A DNA stretch of 64,000 bases. It comes from Aliiroseovarius sp. F20344. Its GTDB lineage: Bacteria; Pseudomonadota; Alphaproteobacteria; Rhodobacterales; Rhodobacteraceae. A program made the position numbers and the translations under genes. How positions within the stretch are numbered: position 1 is the stretch's first letter; every line of letters starts with the position of its first letter. Below, one piece after another: positions 24,401 through 34,226 of this stretch. The notes beneath the pieces were generated by a model. It saw only the letters and a program-made list of their open reading frames with translations, did no database searches and was not told the DNA's origin. The stretch is taken from NCBI RefSeq assembly GCF_023016155.1, contig NZ_JALKBG010000008.1, forward strand, positions 870,501 to 934,500. The letters are read 5' to 3'.

Positions 24401-25034
24401 CGGCAATTACACACCCCGCGACAAACGCACATTCATTATGGCGTTTCTGGCCGGGGTGGCCTTGGTTGTGGGCTATGCGATTTATACGCTATGGCCCGCT
24501 TCCCCGCCCGAGCTGGCACCAGCCGTTGTCGGGGATGCGCCGAAAGTTGAAATCACCGTCGCTGGCGAAGCCAATGGCGTGATCGAGATCACCTTGCGCC
24601 CTGATCTGGCCCCGAAACATGTCGAACGGATCGTGACGCTGGCCAAAGAAGGCACCTATGACAACGTGGTGTTCCACCGTGTCATTGATGGTTTCATGGC
24701 ACAGACCGGCGATGTTGAGTTTGGTAAGGCTGACGGAAACGGCGGCCGCGCGGGGCAGGGCGGATCGTCCTATCCCGACCTTCCGGCCGAATTCAGTGAA
24801 GAGCCCTATGTGGCTGGCACCGTCGGCATGGCACGTTCGCAAAGCCCAAACTCGGCCAACAGCCAGTTCTTCATCATGTTCGCCCCGGGCGATTTCCTGA
24901 ACGGGAAATACACCGTTGTTGGTCAGGTGACGAATGGCTTTGACGTGGTTCAGGCCATCAAGCTGGGTGAAGGCCCGAACGGTTCTGTTCTGGGAAAACC
25001 GGACGTTATGACTTCGATGCGCGTGGTCGAATAG
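24393..25034 (+). CDS. Membrane-anchored/periplasmic cyclophilin
   Basis: The product is a 213-aa cyclophilin with a basic N-terminus and one hydrophobic segment (FIMAFLAGVALVVGYAIYTLW, about residues 12-32). A linker and a cyclophilin domain follow (VVFHRVIDGFMAQTGDVE, RSQSPNSANSQFFIMF). The hydrophobic segment has no clear signal peptidase I site and probably stays as a membrane anchor facing the periplasm. It overlaps the cytoplasmic cyclophilin gene by 8 bp. The two catalytic domains are close paralogs, so a tandem duplication followed by relocation is likely. Confidence 0.9.
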   Translation: MSDGNYTPRDKRTFIMAFLAGVALVVGYAIYTLWPASPPELAPAVVGDAPKVEITVAGEANGVIEITLRPDLAPKHVERIVTLAKEGTYDNVVFHRVIDGFMAQTGDVEFGKADGNGGRAGQGGSSYPDLPAEFSEEPYVAGTVGMARSQSPNSANSQFFIMFAPGDFLNGKYTVVGQVTNGFDVVQAIKLGEGPNGSVLGKPDVMTSMRVVE

Positions 25035-25127
25035 GCCTGCGCACAATCGCTCAAACCCTCGTGAGGGGGGCTATGGGGCCGCTTCTAACTCTGTCAGGCT
25101 ATACTGGACAGAAAAAGGAGCGGCCCC

Positions 25128-26102
25128 ATGCGCATTCTGATGACCTTGCTTGCGATCACCCTAGGCCTATGGGCGCAAGATCTACGGGCAAATCCCAATG
25201 CTTGGGAGCATGAGTTCCCGAAAACTGATTTCTCAAAATCCGATATTGGCGGTTGGAACGAGATCCTGTCAGGCGGTCCCGGTCGCGACGGCATCCCCGC
25301 GCTCAGCGATCCGGCGTTTCGCAAGGTCAGCAGCGAGACCCGCATAGGTCCGCGCGAACCCGTTCTAACGGTCGAGATCGCAGGCGCCACCCCGCGCGCC
25401 TATCCGCTGCGCTATCTAACATGGCATGAAATTGTGAATGACACGGTCGGCGGTGTGCCTGTCGCAGTGACCTTCTGCCCCTTATGCAACTCTGGCATGG
25501 TGTTTGATCGCCGCGTGGGCGGGGCCGAGCTGAGTTTCGGGGTGACGGGCAAGCTGCGGAACTCGGACATGGTGATGTATGACCACCAGACCGAAAGCTG
25601 GTGGCAACAGGCTTTGGGGCAGGGGATTGTTGGCACGCATACCGGCACCCAGCTGAAACAGCTGCCGGCATGGATGGAAAGCTGGGCGGAGTTCGTCCGT
25701 CGAAACCCGGACGGGCTTGTGATGGAGCAACCCCGCGCAAACCGATCCTATGGCCGCAATCCCTATGCGGGCTATGACAGCCGAGAACGCCCTTACGGCT
25801 TCTTTACGGGCGAGCAGCCGCCGCATGGCGTGCCCGCTTTGGCTCGCGTGGTCCGCGTTGGCGAGCGCGCATGGCCAGTTGAACGGCTGGCACAGGAAGG
25901 CGAGATCACAGAGGCTGGCATCACGATCAGTTGGGTAGCCGGACAGGCCTCGGCGCTAGACACAGCCCAAATCGCAAAGGGCCGGGATGTGGGAACCATT
26001 CGTGTCCGAGATGCACAGGGCCGGGACGTCCCGCATGATGTCCTCTTCGCCTTTGCGTTCCATGCGTTCTGGCCGGATGGGAAATGGATGTTGGGGGGCT
26101 AG
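25128..26102 (+). CDS. DUF3179 domain-containing exported protein
   Basis: The product is a 324-aa protein with a probable N-terminal signal peptide (RILMTLLAITLGLWAQDLRA). The DUF3179 core has YPLRYLTWHEIVNDTVGG, VAVTFCPLCNSGMVFDR (with a CPLC pair), SFGVTGKLRNSDMVMYD and ESWWQQALGQGIVG. The family function is not known; the conserved CPLC suggests metal or redox chemistry in the periplasm. AAGGAGC precedes ATG 25128. It shares its last bases (CTAG) tail to tail with the ProC-like gene on the other strand. Confidence 0.88.
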   Translation: MRILMTLLAITLGLWAQDLRANPNAWEHEFPKTDFSKSDIGGWNEILSGGPGRDGIPALSDPAFRKVSSETRIGPREPVLTVEIAGATPRAYPLRYLTWHEIVNDTVGGVPVAVTFCPLCNSGMVFDRRVGGAELSFGVTGKLRNSDMVMYDHQTESWWQQALGQGIVGTHTGTQLKQLPAWMESWAEFVRRNPDGLVMEQPRANRSYGRNPYAGYDSRERPYGFFTGEQPPHGVPALARVVRVGERAWPVERLAQEGEITEAGITISWVAGQASALDTAQIAKGRDVGTIRVRDAQGRDVPHDVLFAFAFHAFWPDGKWMLGG

Positions 26103-26893
26103 AAGCCCTTGGAAATCTGCCGCGCTTTCTCGACCGCCTCGGCCAGACCTTCGGCTACGACATCCTCGATTCCGGCAGCCTTCATCGCCTCAAGTCCTGC
26201 TGCGGTGGTTCCAGCATAGTCGATCATGGCCTGCACCTGATCGGCAGGGGATGCGTCGCCGGCCCCCATCTCTTGCCCAGCCGCCAAGAAAAGCTGCCGC
26301 ACGGCGCGCTTAGCAACGGTTCCGTCTACGCCCTGCTCTCGGGCAAACCCGACCATCGCATCGGCAAACAGCGCCACGAAACCAGGCACTGGGCCTGTGA
26401 CCGCAGTGAATACATCCAGCTGAGCCTCATCCGCCAGAACATCCGTTTTGCCGATCGCTCCGAATAATACTTCAGCCAAGGCCATGTCGGCCTGTGCGCC
26501 CTTGCCAAGCTTGAAAGGAGAATAGGCCAGCCGCCCTGCAGCTGCTGGGCTCGACATGGCGCGTATCACGCGGTCATGACCTGCGATCTCGACTAACTGC
26601 TCCAGTGTCACCCCGGCCATGACCGACAGCACCGGTTTGCTGTCTGCATTCAGGCGCAGCTTAGACGCGTTGGCAGGTGGGATGGACAGAATAATGACGT
26701 CACAAGCTGCAACCATCTGGTCGATATCTGCCACCAGTCGCACCGTGTCCGGCAGATCCCCCCGATCACCGCTTCTGTTGAATACAAGGATTTGTTCAGC
26801 TGGAAGCGCCTTTGCAACCACCAGCCCATGAATGATCGCACAGCCCAGTTGCCCGCTGCCTCCGATCACGCCTAAAACCATGTCGCCAAGCAT
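26099..26893 (-). CDS. Divergent pyrroline-5-carboxylate reductase-like protein
   Basis: The product is a 264-aa ProC-like NAD(P)-dependent reductase. The Rossmann start is LGVIGGSGQLGCAIIHGL, and the C-terminal domain ends with DYAGTTAAGLEAMKAAG and VVAEGLAEAVEKARQI, typical of P5C reductases that make proline. However, the usual RVMPNTPA block of the family reads RAMSSPAAAGRLAYSP here, so substrate choice may differ. GAGGGG precedes ATG 26893. It is the last gene after trpE (72-bp gap). A dedicated proC may exist elsewhere. Confidence 0.75.
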   Translation of the reverse strand: MLGDMVLGVIGGSGQLGCAIIHGLVVAKALPAEQILVFNRSGDRGDLPDTVRLVADIDQMVAACDVIILSIPPANASKLRLNADSKPVLSVMAGVTLEQLVEIAGHDRVIRAMSSPAAAGRLAYSPFKLGKGAQADMALAEVLFGAIGKTDVLADEAQLDVFTAVTGPVPGFVALFADAMVGFAREQGVDGTVAKRAVRQLFLAAGQEMGAGDASPADQVQAMIDYAGTTAAGLEAMKAAGIEDVVAEGLAEAVEKARQISKGF

Positions 26894-26965
26894 CGCTGCC
26901 CCTCATTTTCTTAGCAAAAATATCCTGGGGTGAGGCCGAAGGCCGAGGGGCAACGCCCCTAACCC

Positions 26966-28477
26966 CTAATGGTTGCCACGCCCTGTGAACATCGCCGCAT
27001 CTTCCGCAGCGCGCCGGATGGCTTTGGACTTGTTCACCGTCTCTTCATACTCGGCCTCGGCGTCGCTGTCATAGACAACACCGCCACCGGCCTGAATATA
27101 CAGCTTCTCGTCTTTCACCACAGCCGTTCGCAGCGCGATGCACATGTCCATGTCACCGCCCGCGCTGAAATAGCCCAGACCGCCGCCATAGACGCCACGC
27201 TTCTCGGGCTCCAGTTCGTCAATGATCTCCATCGCGCGCACTTTCGGCGCGCCCGAGACCGTCCCGGCAGGCATGCCCGCCATAAAGGCAGACAGCGCGT
27301 CTTGGTCGTCAGCGAGTTCGCCTACCACGTTGGACACGATATGCATCACGTGGCTATAGCGTTCGATGATGAACTCTTCGGTCGGACGTACGGTGCCGAT
27401 TTTAGACACTTTGCCAGTGTCGTTACGGCCCAGATCCAAAAGCATCAGGTGTTCTGCCAGTTCTTTCTGGTCGGCCAGAAGATCGGCCTCCATCGCCTTG
27501 TCTTCCTCGGGCGTTTTGCCGCGCGGGCGGGTGCCTGCGATGGGGCGGATCGTGACCTCTCCATCAAAGACGCGGACAAGGATTTCGGGGCTGGCGCCGA
27601 CAACCTGAAAACCACCGAAATTGAAATAGAACATGAAGGGCGACGGGTTGGTGCGCCGCAAGCTGCGATAGAGCGCAAATGGCGCAAGCGGGAAGCTTTG
27701 CGTCCAGCGCTGGCTGGGGACAACCTGGAAGATGTCGCCTGCGCGGATGTATTCCTTGGCCTTTTCGACCGCCGCCAGATAGTCGGGCTTGGCAAAGTTT
27801 GACACAAGCGGCCCAAGTTCCCGCGCTTCGCCCAAATCACGGCTTTCGCCCGGGGGCGCACGGTCCAGATCGCGCAGAGCGTCCATGACCCGCTCGGCGG
27901 CCTGTGCGTAGGCCGCTTTGGCGCTAAGGCCAGAGCTGACAAAAGCGGGCGATACTAGCGTGACGTCGCCTTTCACTCCATCCAGAACCGCCACGACCGA
28001 CGGGCGCATCATCACCGCATCCGGGACCCCCAGAGGGTCCGGGTTCACATTCGGCAGATGTTCGACCAGACGGATCATGTCATAGCCCAGATAGCCAAAC
28101 AGCCCAGCCGAGGCTTGCGGCAGGTCATCGGGAAGATCAATCGCACTTTCAGCCAAGACAGCGCGCAGGGCATCCAGCGGATCACCGGGCATGTCTTCGA
28201 ACGCTTCGGCATCAAAACGCGCCATGCGGTTAATGCGGCTCACGTCGCCCCGGCAGTCCCAGATCAGATCCGGCTTCATGCCCACGATCGAATAGCGACC
28301 GCGCACTTCGCCTCCGGTGACACTTTCCAGCATGAAACTGTCACGACGAGCTTCCGTCAGCTTCAACATCAGGCTGACCGGAGTGTCCAGATCGGCGGCA
28401 AGACGCGTGTAAACCACCTGGTTCTTGCCCGCGTTCCAACCGGCTTCGAACTCTTCAAACGTAGGCGTAAGGGCCAT
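26966..28477 (-). CDS. trpE: Anthranilate synthase component I
   Basis: The product is a 503-aa chorismate-binding enzyme that makes anthranilate for tryptophan. N-terminal feedback-site residues lie in LTEARRDSFMLESVTGGEVRG (LLES-type motif seen as MLES). Catalytic blocks are TIRPIAGTRPRGKTPEED, LMLLDLGRNDTGKVSKIG, VMHIVSNVVG and MAGMPAGTVSGAPKVRAMEI. A ribosome binding site of the type GGGAAGAG precedes ATG 28477. It lies 24 bp downstream of ppiD in the same direction, so the two are probably one transcript. I see no trp leader peptide or attenuator upstream. trpG/trpD are not in the window. Confidence 0.95.
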   Translation of the reverse strand: MALTPTFEEFEAGWNAGKNQVVYTRLAADLDTPVSLMLKLTEARRDSFMLESVTGGEVRGRYSIVGMKPDLIWDCRGDVSRINRMARFDAEAFEDMPGDPLDALRAVLAESAIDLPDDLPQASAGLFGYLGYDMIRLVEHLPNVNPDPLGVPDAVMMRPSVVAVLDGVKGDVTLVSPAFVSSGLSAKAAYAQAAERVMDALRDLDRAPPGESRDLGEARELGPLVSNFAKPDYLAAVEKAKEYIRAGDIFQVVPSQRWTQSFPLAPFALYRSLRRTNPSPFMFYFNFGGFQVVGASPEILVRVFDGEVTIRPIAGTRPRGKTPEEDKAMEADLLADQKELAEHLMLLDLGRNDTGKVSKIGTVRPTEEFIIERYSHVMHIVSNVVGELADDQDALSAFMAGMPAGTVSGAPKVRAMEIIDELEPEKRGVYGGGLGYFSAGGDMDMCIALRTAVVKDEKLYIQAGGGVVYDSDAEAEYEETVNKSKAIRRAAEDAAMFTGRGNH

Positions 28478-28501
28478 AAGATCTCTTCCCAGAAATGCTG
28501 A

Positions 28502-30343
28502 TTACTGGAACTGAGCGTTCACAGCGTTGATCATTGGACGGTTCAGTTCGATCCCCGCCTTGGTCTGAACGGCACGCGAAAAAGCGTTCTCGATGTCAAT
28601 CGCGATCTCTTGCGCAGTTTGCGTCGCAAAATTCGCCTTGATTGTGGTGGCTTCCTCGCTGTCCTGATCAACAGGAACAATCGCATCCAGACGGACCAAA
28701 AGCACACCATCCACCGATGGAACGACTTGCCATGTGCCCTCGGTCATCTCGAACAGCTCAGTCATGAAGGCGGGCGGCGTGCCTTCGATGAAGGCGTCGC
28801 GTTCCTGTCCCTCTTCGATCACTTCGGTCAGACCCAAAGATGCAAGGCTTTCTCCACCTTCCAACGAGGGGATCATGCCACGGGCTTGTTCTTCCAGCAG
28901 TTCAAGGCGTTTTTCGGCCTGCCAACCGGCAAGAACCGCGTCTGCAACCTCATCTTGGTCCTGTACGCGCGAAGGCTCCAGCGCATCCAGACGCAGGGCA
29001 AAGACACCGCCATCCGACATCAAAGTGATCTCTGGGAAGTCACCTTCGCTGGCTGCCGAGGCCGCGTCACGGAAAGCTTCATAGGCCGCGATCCCGTCGC
29101 TGCTGTCCGAGGTCCAATCGATGCTGTCCAGCGCCATGTTATGGCTTTCGCTGATTTCTTCCAACGTCGCGCCACCCGCCATAAGGTCATCCAGTTCAGC
29201 AACCATGTCACCCACACGACGACGCGCGGCATCTGCGGCCAGTTCAGCATTCAGGCTGTCACGCACATCTTCAAGCGGCGTGCTTTGCGCCGACAGGATG
29301 GCGTTCACACGAAACAGGGCAGGGCCAAGATCGGTTGGAAGTGGGCCGACAATACCGGGTTCTTCCAGCGCAAAGATGGCGTCACCCGCCGCGCCAAGCT
29401 CGGCCTTGCTGACATCCCCAAGATCAATGTCGGAAAGCTCCAACTGGCGCTCGCCAACCATGTCTTCAAAGCTGGTTTCGCCAGCGGCAATCGCATCGGC
29501 GGTGGCTTGCGCTTCGTCTTCAGTGCCAAGCACCAGACGTTCCACCATCCGGCGCTCCGGCTGATTATATTGTTCATTCCGCTCGTCATAAAGCGCCTTG
29601 ATCTGCGCCTCGTCCACTTTGATCTCACTGACCAAGGACTGCGGGTCCAGCCAAGCATAGGTAATCTTCTTGGTTTCCGGCAGGGTAAACGCCGCAGGGT
29701 TCGCGTCGTAATAGGTTGTCAGCTCTTCAGCGGTCGGGGTGGGCAGGGATGCCTCCAAACGCGACACCGGCAGTTCAGCCCAAGTGAAGTTCCGGGCCTC
29801 ACGCGCAAAACCATAAAGCGTGTCCACATAGGTGTCGTTTGCAGTGATGCCAGTTGCCACGGCGGCCTGCAAAATCTGGCGGCTGACTTCGGCACGCAGC
29901 GTTTGTTCAAAGCCTGCTGCGGTCAGTCCGGACTGTTCAAGCGCAAAGCGATAGCTTTCCTTGTTGAACTTGCCGTCTACGCCCGCAAAGGCGGGGATGT
30001 CCACAATGCGCGCGCGTAGCTGATCATCACCAACCGATATGCCAAGCCGTGCGGTTTCATCTTCCAAAGCAACGGCTGCAAGGACGCGCGAAAGAACTTG
30101 CTGATCCACGCCGAAGGCTTGGGCTTGTTGCATGGTCAGACGCTGTCCAGTTTGTGCTTCAAACGCATTCAGCTCGGACTGCAATTCACGCGAATAGCGG
30201 CGCGCGTCGATCTCGGTGTCTCCGACCGTCCCAATTGACCGCGCAGAGCCGCCGAAATTCGTTGAACCGAACCCCACGAGCCCCACCATCACAAGACCCA
30301 TCAAGATCCAACCGAAGGTACGAGAAGCCTTGCCAGTCGCCAT
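28502..30343 (-). CDS. ppiD: PpiD/SurA-type periplasmic folding factor (peptidylprolyl isomerase D)
   Basis: The product is a 613-aa protein with a single N-terminal membrane anchor (FGWILMGLVMVGLVGFGS, about residues 9-27) and a large periplasmic part. The SurA_N-like chaperone region spans about 35-190 (RRYSRELQSELNAFEAQTGQ, AFAGVDGKFNKESYRFAL). A parvulin-like region follows (RRMVERLVLGTEDEAQATAD, GAAGDAIFALEEPGIVGPL), poorly conserved at catalytic positions, as in E. coli PpiD, which lacks strong isomerase activity. It assists outer-membrane and exported protein folding. AAAGGA lies upstream of ATG 30343. trpE follows after 24 bp. Confidence 0.88.
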   Translation of the reverse strand: MATGKASRTFGWILMGLVMVGLVGFGSTNFGGSARSIGTVGDTEIDARRYSRELQSELNAFEAQTGQRLTMQQAQAFGVDQQVLSRVLAAVALEDETARLGISVGDDQLRARIVDIPAFAGVDGKFNKESYRFALEQSGLTAAGFEQTLRAEVSRQILQAAVATGITANDTYVDTLYGFAREARNFTWAELPVSRLEASLPTPTAEELTTYYDANPAAFTLPETKKITYAWLDPQSLVSEIKVDEAQIKALYDERNEQYNQPERRMVERLVLGTEDEAQATADAIAAGETSFEDMVGERQLELSDIDLGDVSKAELGAAGDAIFALEEPGIVGPLPTDLGPALFRVNAILSAQSTPLEDVRDSLNAELAADAARRRVGDMVAELDDLMAGGATLEEISESHNMALDSIDWTSDSSDGIAAYEAFRDAASAASEGDFPEITLMSDGGVFALRLDALEPSRVQDQDEVADAVLAGWQAEKRLELLEEQARGMIPSLEGGESLASLGLTEVIEEGQERDAFIEGTPPAFMTELFEMTEGTWQVVPSVDGVLLVRLDAIVPVDQDSEEATTIKANFATQTAQEIAIDIENAFSRAVQTKAGIELNRPMINAVNAQFQ

Positions 30344-30452
30344 GCTAGAAATCCTTTTGTTGCTTCCCCCATTTCGGGGCGCAAAGAGTTGTCTGAAGGG
30401 TTGTAGGTGAGCCTGACGGAATTGCCAAGTCGCGATGCATCGAGAATTCAGG

Positions 30453-31637
30453 TCAGGTTGGCTGAAGAGCCTTCAATCGGGCAATGAACTCACCGATCCC
30501 CGCGCGATCGATGTTGGCGAAAGCAACGCGCATATGCAGTGCCCCAGCCGGATCGTCATGCGGTGTGAACATCGTACCGGGCAAGGCCAGAACCGAGACT
30601 TCGTCGACCAGCCAAGGGGCCAATTGATCTGACGTCATGCTGAACGGGTGCTGAACGTAAGCGAAATACGCGCCGCATCCCTTCAGTTTCCAGCCGCGGG
30701 CTTCCAATGCCTGAAACCCATCGCGCATGGCTTGCGCACGCGCCAGAATCTCTAACCGTTCGCCTGCCAACCAATCATCCAGATTGCGCAGACCCCAAAG
30801 GGCTGCGTGTTGGCCCAACTGGGCAGGGCAGATCGTGACCGTGTCCAGAAACTTCTCAACTTCGGCAAGGCGGGCAGGCGAGGCGACAACGGCCCCCACG
30901 CGATGTCCCGTCAGCCGGTATGATTTTGAAAAACTGTAAAGCTGGATCACCGTGTCATCCCAATCCGGGTCCGTGAACAGCTGATGTGGCGCGCCGTCCT
31001 GCGAATGGAAGTCGCGATAGGTTTCGTCGATGATCAGCGCGATATTGTGTGCGCGCGCCAAGTCTCGAAACGCGGCGATCAAGTTTGCGGAATACTCAAC
31101 ACCCGTTGGATTGTTCGGGCTGACCAGCACGATGGCCCGTGTGCGCGGTGTGATCAGTGCTTTTGTGTGATCCGGATCGGGCAGAAGATCGTCCCCTGTG
31201 GGCAACGGAACCGCGCGAACCCCACCCATGTCGAGCCACATTTTATGATTGAAATACCATGGGGTTGGGACGATCACTTCATCCCCCGCAGCGGCCAAAG
31301 TTGCGATGCTTGCCGCAAAGGCCTGATTGCAGCCAGACGTGATGGCCACGTGTTTTGCCGAGACCTGCGCCCCATAATGACGGTTGATGTTAAACGCCAA
31401 CTTGTCTCGCAGCTCAGGCAAGCCCAAAACGGGCCCGTACAGATGCGCTTCTGGCCGGGACAGAACAACCTCGGCCATGGCTTCGCGCATTGCGTCTGGT
31501 GGCGGATCTACCGGGGCTGCCTGTGAGACATTGATCAACGGGCGATCTGACGGAAAGCTCTTGCCTTCGACCCAACGCCGCGCCTCCATCACTGGGGGGG
31601 CAGACGTGGCGACAAGTTGTGGGTTGAGCAGCGTCAT
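30453..31637 (-). CDS. PLP-dependent class I/II aminotransferase
   Basis: The product is a 394-aa fold-type I aminotransferase. The PLP-binding Lys lies in YSFSKSYRLTGHRVGAVV. Other blocks include VAITSGCNQAFAASIATLA, PTPWYFNHKMWLDMGG, VLVSPNNPTGVEYS, IIDETYRDFHSQDG and the C-terminal Arg in MRVAFANID. The substrate cannot be told from sequence; aspartate-type or aromatic/branched-chain amino acids are all possible. GAGGG precedes ATG 31637. It lies downstream of tyrS, but a terminator at 31719-31746 separates them, so it may have its own promoter in the 128-bp gap. Confidence 0.88.
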   Translation of the reverse strand: MTLLNPQLVATSAPPVMEARRWVEGKSFPSDRPLINVSQAAPVDPPPDAMREAMAEVVLSRPEAHLYGPVLGLPELRDKLAFNINRHYGAQVSAKHVAITSGCNQAFAASIATLAAAGDEVIVPTPWYFNHKMWLDMGGVRAVPLPTGDDLLPDPDHTKALITPRTRAIVLVSPNNPTGVEYSANLIAAFRDLARAHNIALIIDETYRDFHSQDGAPHQLFTDPDWDDTVIQLYSFSKSYRLTGHRVGAVVASPARLAEVEKFLDTVTICPAQLGQHAALWGLRNLDDWLAGERLEILARAQAMRDGFQALEARGWKLKGCGAYFAYVQHPFSMTSDQLAPWLVDEVSVLALPGTMFTPHDDPAGALHMRVAFANIDRAGIGEFIARLKALQPT

Positions 31638-31718
31638 AGGACCCTCGCAGATGTTTGTTGCGTGACGGTAGCAATGACGTGCGAGTTGAGCAATCGCGGA
31701 CCTTGCGGTTTGAGCAAC

Positions 31719-31746
31719 AAAAAAGGCGCCCTGCAGGACGCCTTTT
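31719..31746 (-). terminator. Intrinsic terminator of tyrS
   Basis: The AAAAGGCGCCC arm (31721-31731) pairs, with one mismatch, with GGACGCCTTTT (31736-31746), loop TGCA. The - strand exits into a T run (31724-31719). It lies 20 nt past the tyrS stop. Confidence 0.75.
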
Positions 31747-31765
31747 CATAAGATATTAGGTCTGC

Positions 31766-33022
31766 CTAGCCTTCCAAAACCACCAGCGCGTGACGCTTTT
31801 TCCCGGCCGATAGTTTCATCGGTTCGGATAGGTCGCCCGCGCCAACCATCATGCCAGTCTCGGTTAGAGCCGCGTCGTTTACCTTGGCGCCGTTCTCGGC
31901 AATCAAACGTTTGGCTTCCTTGCCCGATTTCACCAGCCCCGATTTCACGAAAAGCTGGATGATCGATATGCCATCGCCCAGATCACCTGCGCTGAGCGTG
32001 ACGGTGGGCAGATCATCCCCGGTACCGCCTTTTTCAAACACTTCGCGTGCGGTGGCTTCGGCCGCGGCAGCAGCGTCCGCGCCGTGTGCCAGCGTGGTTA
32101 CTTCGTTCGCCAAGACGATTTTTGCGTCGTTGATGGCTTGGCCTTCCAAGGCACCAAGGCGGTCGCATTCCTCGACCGGCAGTTCGGTGTAGAGCTTCAG
32201 GAAACGCCCAACATCCGCATCCGTGGTGTTGCGCCAGAATTGCCAGAATTCGTAGGGCGACAGCATATCTGCATTCAGCCAGATCGCCCCATTCAGCGAT
32301 TTGCCCATCTTCTTGCCATCCGATGTGGTCAGCAGCGGCGAGGTCAGCCCGTAGATCTCGCTGTCCAGCACACGCCGCGTCAGGTCGATGCCGTTTACGA
32401 TGTTGCCCCACTGGTCCGAGCCACCCATCTGCAACAAACAGCCATAGCGGCGGTTCAGCTCAAGGAAATCATAGGCCTGCAGGATCATGTAGTTGAACTC
32501 AAGGAAAGACAGGCTCTGTTCACGATCCAGCCGCGACTTCACGCTTTCAAATGACAGCATCCGATTGACCGAGAAATGACGCCCGATGTCGCGCAGGAAA
32601 TCGAGGTAGTTCAGATCGTCCAGCCATTCGGCATTGTTCAGCATCAGCGCCTTGTTCGGACCTTCGCTGTCGTAATCAATGTAGCTGGCAAACACCTTCT
32701 TGATGCCCGCGATGTTGTCGTCAATCTGGTCAGGCGTCAGCAGGGGGCGTTCATCCGCACGAAAGGACGGGTCACCCACCTTTGTGGTGCCGCCGCCCAT
32801 AAGGGTGATTGGCTGATGGCCGGTCTTTTGCAACCAGCGCAGCATCATGATCTGGATCAGCGATCCGACATGCAAAGACTTGGCCGTGGCGTCAAAGCCG
32901 ATATAGGCGGGTACGACACCTGCAACCAAAGCTTCGTCCAGCGATTGATAATCGGTGCAATCGGCCAGAAAGCCGCGCTCGATCATCACACGCATGAAGT
33001 CGGATTTCGGGTGGTAGGTCAT
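31766..33022 (-). CDS. tyrS: Tyrosyl-tRNA synthetase
   Basis: The product is a 418-aa class I aminoacyl-tRNA synthetase that charges tRNA-Tyr. The HIGH motif is HVGS in [17 protein letters not shown], and the KMSKS-type loop is [16 protein letters not shown]. Tyrosine-pocket blocks are [10 protein letters not shown] and [16 protein letters not shown]-terminal S4-like RNA-binding domain is seen ([20 protein letters not shown]). The ribosome binding site is weak. It is divergent from anmK across about 82 bp. Confidence 0.95.
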   Translation of the reverse strand: MTYHPKSDFMRVMIERGFLADCTDYQSLDEALVAGVVPAYIGFDATAKSLHVGSLIQIMMLRWLQKTGHQPITLMGGGTTKVGDPSFRADERPLLTPDQIDDNIAGIKKVFASYIDYDSEGPNKALMLNNAEWLDDLNYLDFLRDIGRHFSVNRMLSFESVKSRLDREQSLSFLEFNYMILQAYDFLELNRRYGCLLQMGGSDQWGNIVNGIDLTRRVLDSEIYGLTSPLLTTSDGKKMGKSLNGAIWLNADMLSPYEFWQFWRNTTDADVGRFLKLYTELPVEECDRLGALEGQAINDAKIVLANEVTTLAHGADAAAAAEATAREVFEKGGTGDDLPTVTLSAGDLGDGISIIQLFVKSGLVKSGKEAKRLIAENGAKVNDAALTETGMMVGAGDLSEPMKLSAGKKRHALVVLEG

Positions 33023-33104
33023 CGTTTTTCAGTCCATCCTGTGAATTGTGGCTTTCCGTATAGACGCGGGGGCCGCAAAGGAAAAGAGCGTGTTGGGGGC
33101 AAGT

Positions 33105-34226
33105 GTGAAACACGAGCTTGAAAACGGCCTGATCTGGGCCCTGGGAATGATGTCGGGCACGTCACTGGATGGGGTGGACGCGGCATTTGTCCAGACCGAT
33201 GGCGAACAGATCAGTTCGTTCGGACCTCACGGCTATCTTGATTATTCGAATGATCAGCGCGGGATTTTACGCGCGGCCCTTGGGCAGTGGCCAGACGGAC
33301 CCAAAGTTGCCGCCGCCGCTCAGGTTGGCGAGGCCGCGCATATCGCGCTTGCCCGTCAGTTGATGTCTGAACAAACACCAGCGCTTGTGGGATTTCACGG
33401 CCAAACGCTGGCCCATGATCCCAAAAACCACCGCACCCATCAAACGGGTGACGGGCAGGTGCTTGCCGATGCATTGGACGTGCCGGTTGTCTGGGATTTT
33501 CGTAGTCAGGATGTTGCTGAAGGTGGCGAAGGCGCGCCGCTGGCCCCATTTTTCCACCACGCTTGCGCGCGTTTCATTGGGGCAGAGGGGCCGCTTGCGT
33601 TCCTAAATCTTGGCGGCGTGGGCAATGTCACATGGGTTGATCCTGGCATCGCCGCACCCGAAGCGCCGAACGCCTGCCTTGCCTTCGACACCGGCCCTGC
33701 CAATGCCCCGATCAATGACCTGATGCTGGCCCGACGCGGGGAAGCATTGGATCAAGGCGGCGCTTTGGCTTTAAGCGGCAAGGCAGACGAGCGCCTTGTA
33801 CTGAGCTTTCTGGAGCATCCCTATTTCAAACGCGTGCCGCCCAAATCCTTAGATCGGGATCAGTTCCCGAATTTGTCCGCCACTGTAGTGGCTCTGTCGG
33901 ACGCAGATGCGGTGCGCACGCTGGTCGCGTGCGCGGCCGAGGCTGTCGCGCAAGCCATGATCCATTGCCCAAGTCGCCCAGAACGGATCTTGGTGACCGG
34001 GGGCGGGCGCAAGAACGTAGCACTGATGCAAGAGCTCTCAGCCCGCCTTTCCCTGCCAGTTCAGGATATTGATGAAACAGGGTTGGATGGCGATATGCTT
34101 GAGGCGCAAGCCTTTGCCTATCTGGCCGTGCGCGTGGCGCGCGGGTTGCCGACCTCATCCCCGACAACAACCGGGGTTGAGCGTCCGACTTGCGGGGGCA
34201 GAACCGCATATCCGACCCGCGCTTAG
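33105..34226 (+). CDS. anmK: Anhydro-N-acetylmuramic acid kinase
   Basis: The product is a kinase that phosphorylates anhydro-MurNAc while opening the anhydro ring, for cell-wall recycling. The ATP motif is [16 protein letters not shown]. Further blocks are [18 protein letters not shown] (catalytic region), [44 protein letters not shown] and a late [11 protein letters not shown] use GTG 33105, with GGGGGCA upstream, giving 373 aa, near the family's 370. GTG 33048 and GTG 33090 are alternatives. It overlaps the DUF427 gene by 4 bp tail to tail. Confidence 0.88.
   Translation: MKHELENGLIWALGMMSGTSLDGVDAAFVQTDGEQISSFGPHGYLDYSNDQRGILRAALGQWPDGPKVAAAAQVGEAAHIALARQLMSEQTPALVGFHGQTLAHDPKNHRTHQTGDGQVLADALDVPVVWDFRSQDVAEGGEGAPLAPFFHHACARFIGAEGPLAFLNLGGVGNVTWVDPGIAAPEAPNACLAFDTGPANAPINDLMLARRGEALDQGGALALSGKADERLVLSFLEHPYFKRVPPKSLDRDQFPNLSATVVALSDADAVRTLVACAAEAVAQAMIHCPSRPERILVTGGGRKNVALMQELSARLSLPVQDIDETGLDGDMLEAQAFAYLAVRVARGLPTSSPTTTGVERPTCGGRTAYPTRA

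Noticed and set aside
28610-30019. Long + strand open frame antisense to ppiD
   Set aside because: It is low-complexity and rich in Arg, His and Gln, has no ribosome binding site, and lies inside the well-supported ppiD gene on the other strand.
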